A DNA stretch of 64,000 nt from Nymphaea colorata (taxonomy: Eukaryota > Streptophyta > Magnoliopsida > Nymphaeales > Nymphaeaceae). How positions within the stretch are numbered: the stretch's first letter is position 1; each line of letters begins with the position of its first letter. A program made the position numbers and the translations under genes. The DNA lies in the NCBI RefSeq assembly GCF_008831285.2, contig NC_045140.1, positions 2,271,528-2,335,527 on the forward strand. Direction: 5' to 3'. Shown here in pieces: positions 58,769-64,000 of this stretch. The notes beneath the pieces are model-generated. The model saw nothing but the letters and a program-made list of their open reading frames with translations. It was not told the origin of the DNA and did not search any database.

Positions 58769-61700
58769 AGGAAAAAAAACTCTCTCTCTCTCTCCTTTAG
58801 AATCGTGCACATATTAAACTTGCTAAAGCCCCATTCATGTTAACGATTTCCTCTCCTTCGTCATTTATCTTTTGAGGAAAAAGTCGTTTGGCATCATGGT
58901 TATTGTCCTATTCGTTATTGTCATGAATATGCGAAGTCATTTGACATCAATAACATATTATTATTGTCATGAATACGCTGTTTTAAGCTTCGTTACATGT
59001 CTATCGGGGGAGGGGGGCGTTATGGCTCAGGTGAGCATAGGATTTTTTTTTTATTTATTGAAAAAATTAATTTTTTTTTAGTTTGGTTCCACTGTCGTCG
59101 AGTCTCTTGTTCGCACCGGCGAACTGTTTGGCTGTCCTAAAAAAAAATACTATGGAACTTTTTTGTGAGGGACTCACTGAATTGTCCCTTTCAAGAATTG
59201 AGAGTTCACTGTTTGCCAACTTTGATGACTATTCTGTATGCTAGTGACGTTCTTTGTCTTTTGTCATGCATCACGGATAAGCCATGTATCACTTCGTTTG
59301 GAAGCTACCCACATCGGGATCAACACTAATGCCATCTTCTTTTCGCAATTTGTCCAACACCAATTTTGGGTCTATGGCTATGAATCCTATATTCACTTCC
59401 ATTTTAACGAAAGAAGACAACATGAGAGGAGCACAGACATTGCGGTCTGACAATTGGGATCATCTACAACCAAGCTTGAGCTTGGATATGTACCAATATT
59501 TGCATATTTTTAAACGTTGGATCTGGGTTCAGATTTTGATTGATTAGATATTAAGTGGGACGCATGAATGTGGCTAGCTTGTTGATGTGAATATATATGT
59601 CAAAACTTGATTTGTGGATGTAGATCATTTAGTATTTATGGCTAAAGATGGGTAGATTGAGATCTCTAGTGGGGGAGAGAGGTGCAACAATGGACGAGTT
59701 TCGTTGGTCGAGTTAGGAGCCTGTAAAGAAGTGAGTCTCCTCTTCGATTCTCACAAACACTACATCTTTTCATCTTAAGCAGTTAGACATGATACTTAAG
59801 TTGAAAAGTGCACAATCGTTATCGCTGATGTAGACACAGGTGTGTCATATGACCTCAAAGGCAAGGTTTAATAGAGGAGCTTTCGTTTTTTTTTTTTTTT
59901 TTTTCAGGCAGTGGGCTGAGTTTCGATTGCTGCCATAAAGCTCAAGGTACATTGGTGGCCTAGAGCAGATAAATAAAATGAAATATGTGGAGATTCTGTC
60001 CATTGATCTAGAGGAAAGCATCTTTCATAGCCACATAACTAGGCAGGGGCAAAGGGGAAGGGAGTCAGGCAGATGTCATCTTCCCCTTCATCTAGATTTT
60101 GAAAAATAAAATTTTGCCTCTTACAATGTTCATAATTCTAATTGGCCTGAACAAGAATTTTGGGAAATGCAGTTGGCTTATAAGAAAAGCTTTAAAAAGT
60201 CGATGCCAAAAAAGAAAAAGAAAAAAGCAAGAATAATCCTGAAAAGCTATCAATGGCAGAAGGATTAACACCAAAGACTAAAGAAATGATGCACATGAAG
60301 AAGAATTTTTTTTTTTTTTTTTTTTTGTTAGTGCATTCTTTCTTCAACCCTTAGACGACAACAATGTATCTTTAATGTCTACCTGGTACGTTTTGAGCAT
60401 CTTTATTCTTCGAGTAAACAGGAGGCTATTCCCAACATAAGGTCTAAATCTCGTCCCATTTTTTCAGGATTTAAGGCTGCTTTTGGTGATTCGGGATGAC
60501 TCCCCCACCATAGTTCAACTTATACATTTCTATTCTAAACTTGATATCAACACATCTTGAAAGGTTAGGCCTTTAAAACGTTATGCACTAAAAGAATGGT
60601 GCATGTGCATGGACATGTATACAAAAATAAGTTCTTGAAGATGCACCCTTATCAAGCATCCTTTTTTTTATTAAAAGAGTTCATGTATTCTCCCGTGTTT
60701 TTGTCTATATAGTCTTTTTTTTATCTACTATGCATGTTTGTTTATAAGAGAATACCTTCCCATCGATCTAAGTATCACATGTGAAATTTCTAGTTTTTGG
60801 TGTTTGATATGAAAATCTTTGTATGCTTGCTTACTATCTCATGTGATGTATTGCATTTCTAAGTAAATAAAACACTTCATTGCAAGTTCTTTTTTTGCTT
60901 GTATCCATTGTTTTCTTTATGCAATCTTTGTTTTCGAGTTATCTGCACATTTACTTATCCCTTTAAGCTTGCGCTTGCTTGCTTGAAGAACTGTCATGCC
61001 GCACATGACAAAGAACAGTCCCTTTAAGAAGAAATTTATTGAATGGCCATGATACTCTGTGTGTATAAACCATTGGTATAAAAAGTGGAACCCAAATCCA
61101 ATTTAGCCCAAGCAGCCGATCCATGATTCGGCAAGAGTGTTAATATATTAAACTTCCAGAAAAATAAATAAACAGATATATCATAGATAAATAAAAATAT
61201 AAACCTTAATAAATATTAAAAATAATAAAAATAAAAATTGAGTGACACTTGGCAGCCCCGGGTGCCATTCAATCAAATCGGCTGACAACCTGATCGAGTG
61301 AAAGAAAAGTGCCTTCTACCTGTAAAATTTCTTCAGGGGCACGTAGAAAAGCTGAGAAAAGAAGCCCAGTGGGGAAAACAGCTTACCCGCTCACATGCTA
61401 CGCTGGGGATAAGCTTGATTTGACTGTTACGACTTGAAATATGTAGGACATTCGACCGTTCGGACTTCAAGTTTTTTTTTTTTGTGACTGTAATTTTATG
61501 CATTCGGCGTCCGGTGTGTGCCTATATATATATATATATATTCCTCCAAATATTACCCGATGACTAAATTTTAAAATTTGATTGCCAATAAATAATTATT
61601 ACATTGACTTTAGTAAGAGTTTATATTGCAATGACATTTAATAGTGGTTTTGTCGATGATTTATGGACCTTTCCAAGACCAACTTTTAAATTTTAGATAT

Positions 61701-63389
61701 CTGACAACTATTCGGCATCCAGCAGAATTGACTTTTCACATACCCCAACATGCGCACACACATATAAATATAAGAATTTCGGGTGCAAGATTAGTTAGAA
61801 ATCATCTTGACTATTGACTTTTTGAAGATGAAAGTTTGAGAAAAGAATAAGGATAAAATGACATAAAAACAACTTCTTATCCTTGATTATATCTCAACTT
61901 TTTATCTTGAAAATATCAACTGCCAAGATGATGGCTTACAAGTCTTGCACATAAGAGTCACATACCTATTAAATTTTTTTTCTTATATATATATATATAT
62001 GTGTATGTGCATAATGATTGCTTACACGTTTTGTATATGTGTATATATATATGTGTGTACGGAATCATTTAATCAAAGCCAAGCCATTCAATCTAATGTG
62101 ATAAACAATTAAAAAGAAAAATAAGAACAAAAAGGTGATATACATTTTCATAATCTAATATTAGTTTGTATTTTTTTTTCTCATTTCCCTTCTCTTTCTT
62201 CTTCTTGGCCACCCCTCTGTTTGGTGTACATTACTACCAAGCTTGTCCTTTCAAAAGGATGAATAGGAGTCCTTTTTTAAAACCACATTTTAAAAAATAT
62301 ATATACTTTGTTTAATTAAATCAGAATCCTTAATATAAATGATATTTATTTAGAAAACTAGATAAATGAAACTATTAGCTGTTAATTAATTAATTATACA
62401 ACAAATATCTTGTGTGCGTGCAACATAGTATAAGAGAAGTGCATGAAGAGCAAATGATACTGTTGGGAATTACTGCTCTTGAAAGGCTGAGTGTACTTGC
62501 TTGAGAACGACAAGGGGAAAGACTCCCAAGATCACACGGCATGATCTGCAACATTGAAGTGGAAGTACCTCTAAATTTCTTCTCCTCGGACTCTTTTTAC
62601 TATTGTTTCTGAGAAAGGTCGTGGTTAATTAAAAATATAAAGATGAGATTTTAAGAACTTCAAAAATCTTTGTTTAACATGTATAGAAATTTAAATTTTT
62701 TTTTTATTTTGGTCCCTGTTAAAAATTTTGAAACTATAGTTTGATCTGTATTACTGCCTCACTTAACATTTCAAAAGTTGTCATTCCAAAGCTGTCGATG
62801 CTTAGAAAGAGTTGACTACACTTCAGCACGAAGCAATTATCACAATTCTACTGTCATCAATCTCTGACGTTGTCCACAAGATGGATGACATTCAAGAGTT
62901 GAGAATTTCATTACTTCGACTGCCTTTAATTGGTGTGACATTGTTTTGATTATTCTCATCTTATTGTTAAGACAAAAATGCAAAGAAATCATCGTCCATT
63001 AGAGTTTGAGTGGCTAAATATTTAAACTTCACCTATAAAAGTGCCATAAACCATCGCTAAAAACATCATACATTGTCACTGCATCATAAGTGGTTGCTAG
63101 TGCTTCTGTTGCATACTACTGCTAACGATGGTTTTTACATATTTACTTATTTGGCAACCAGCTGATTTCAATTCCTATATACACATATATATATGAGGAT
63201 TTAAATTTGCCGAATGCTGAATAACTGGAAATAAAAATTTGTTGCTGAAAGCACCTTAAACTATTGTTAAAAGCACCATGAACAATGGCTACACTATAAA
63301 CCGTCACTAATGCTCTTATGTAAATTACTTTTTCGGAATATATTTTTATTTTTTATCTGTCAACTGACATCCAGCACCTACCATAATTA

Positions 63390-63401
<12 letters not shown>
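58769..63401. other. Intergenic, no gene seen
   Basis: AT-rich. T-runs at 59,889 and 60,307, short (AT)n runs at 61,521, 61,986 and 62,043, and a GC-ended element-like stretch at about 61,075-61,275. From 63,030 words such as ATAAACC(A/G)TC(G/A)CTAA recur (63,052, 63,294) and resemble 35,270-35,320, suggesting fragments of one more dispersed repeat. Confidence 0.4.

Positions 63402-63444
<43 letters not shown>
63402..63444. repeat. (AT)n microsatellite
   Basis: About 20 AT units following two ACAT units. Confidence 0.9.
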
Positions 63445-63447
<3 letters not shown>

Positions 63448-63726
63448 GCACATTCGCATGAACTACAATTGCTTTCTCTTATGTTGAATTTTTGTTGCCT
63501 GCCTTCTTTGCTGTTATTCCATCTTCCACAAACGAATTGATTTTTGATACATCAGTCTTAGACTTCAGTTTGTTCCTGCTAATAAAGATGTCGATAAAAA
63601 TCAGACCTCATACCAACAAGACGACTCCTATCATTTAAATTCTGCATATTTTAGAAACGGATTAGCTGAGTTTTGAAAACAAGATTCTCAACCAATTTCA
63701 AAATTTCTTTTAGGAGCAAAAGATTA

Positions 63727-63975
63727 GGGGTGTTCGGATCTGGTTTTGCCTCCAAAATTAGGTTTTTGGATTGTTTTGATGCCGTCCAAACTGGGTTTGA
63801 GAAAAATCAAGTTTTGATAAAACCAGCTTCTATAAAAGGGAGTGAAAAAACTGGATCCTGAGTATGTCACCTAAACAAAGAAACCAAGTTTTCAAAGTTC
63901 AGTAAAAAAAACTAAGTTTTCAAAACACCAAATTTTCACAAGACCTGTTTTGAAGAGGGTATCATCCAAACACCC
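63727..63975. mobile_element. Small inverted-repeat element at the right edge
   Basis: GGGTGTTCGGAT (63,728-63,739) faces ATCCAAACACCC (63,964-63,975), and the interior repeats TTTTGGATTG and CCAAACTGGGTTT-type words. The 249-bp length and short imperfect ends fit a MITE. No target duplication could be fixed. A chance frame covers its left part. Confidence 0.5.
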
Positions 63976-64000
63976 GATTTTTCAAAGATCCCTATGAGTC

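Noticed and set aside
59284-59547. 87-codon frame
   Set aside because: No homology recognised, overlaps another frame on the same strand, and lies in repeat-like intergenic sequence.

Overview
This is a window of plant nuclear DNA, almost certainly from a flowering plant. It is AT-rich, genes are sparse, and introns have GT..AG borders. It is full of microsatellites and small inverted-repeat transposons, and three genes of plant families can be rebuilt exon by exon. I cannot name the species. Nothing prokaryotic, organellar or viral was seen.

Layout. (1) 1-1,345: a probable promoter and untranslated first exon of a leftward gene whose body lies mostly or wholly off the left edge. (2) 1.35-16.5 kb: intergenic, with SINE-like and LTR remnants, a well-preserved hAT-type MITE at 5,938-6,186 and microsatellites. 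(3) 16,613-24,977 (+): a complete 16-exon STRUBBELIG-receptor-family LRR receptor kinase (SRF6/7-like, 710 residues) with an atypical catalytic site. (4) 27,380-33,639 (+): a PHT4;6-type anion/phosphate transporter. It has an intron-free 449-residue coding region and probably a 4.8-kb intron in its 5' leader. (5) 36,461-42,325 (-): an SBP-box transcription factor (SPL, 309 residues, three exons) with an miR156/miR157 site in its last exon. (6) 42.6-64 kb: no intact gene found. It holds a Ty1/copia remnant beside a decayed tandem repeat (46.2-47.7 kb), several short tandem duplications (49.5, 51.9, 53.6, 58.6 kb) and a dispersed foldback repeat family.

The three genes are unrelated in function: cell-surface signalling, Golgi/plastid-type anion transport and developmental transcription control. 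Their order looks like ordinary chromosomal neighbourhood, not a cluster. The most useful observations are the SPL microRNA site, which pairs better with miR157 than with miR156; a possible splice-spanning upstream ORF ending two bases before the transporter start codon; the HRN/DCG catalytic motifs of the receptor kinase; and the copia-linked tandem repeat whose units keep a recognisable peptide. Exon borders were set by hand from splice consensus, phase and family similarity. No database search was run.
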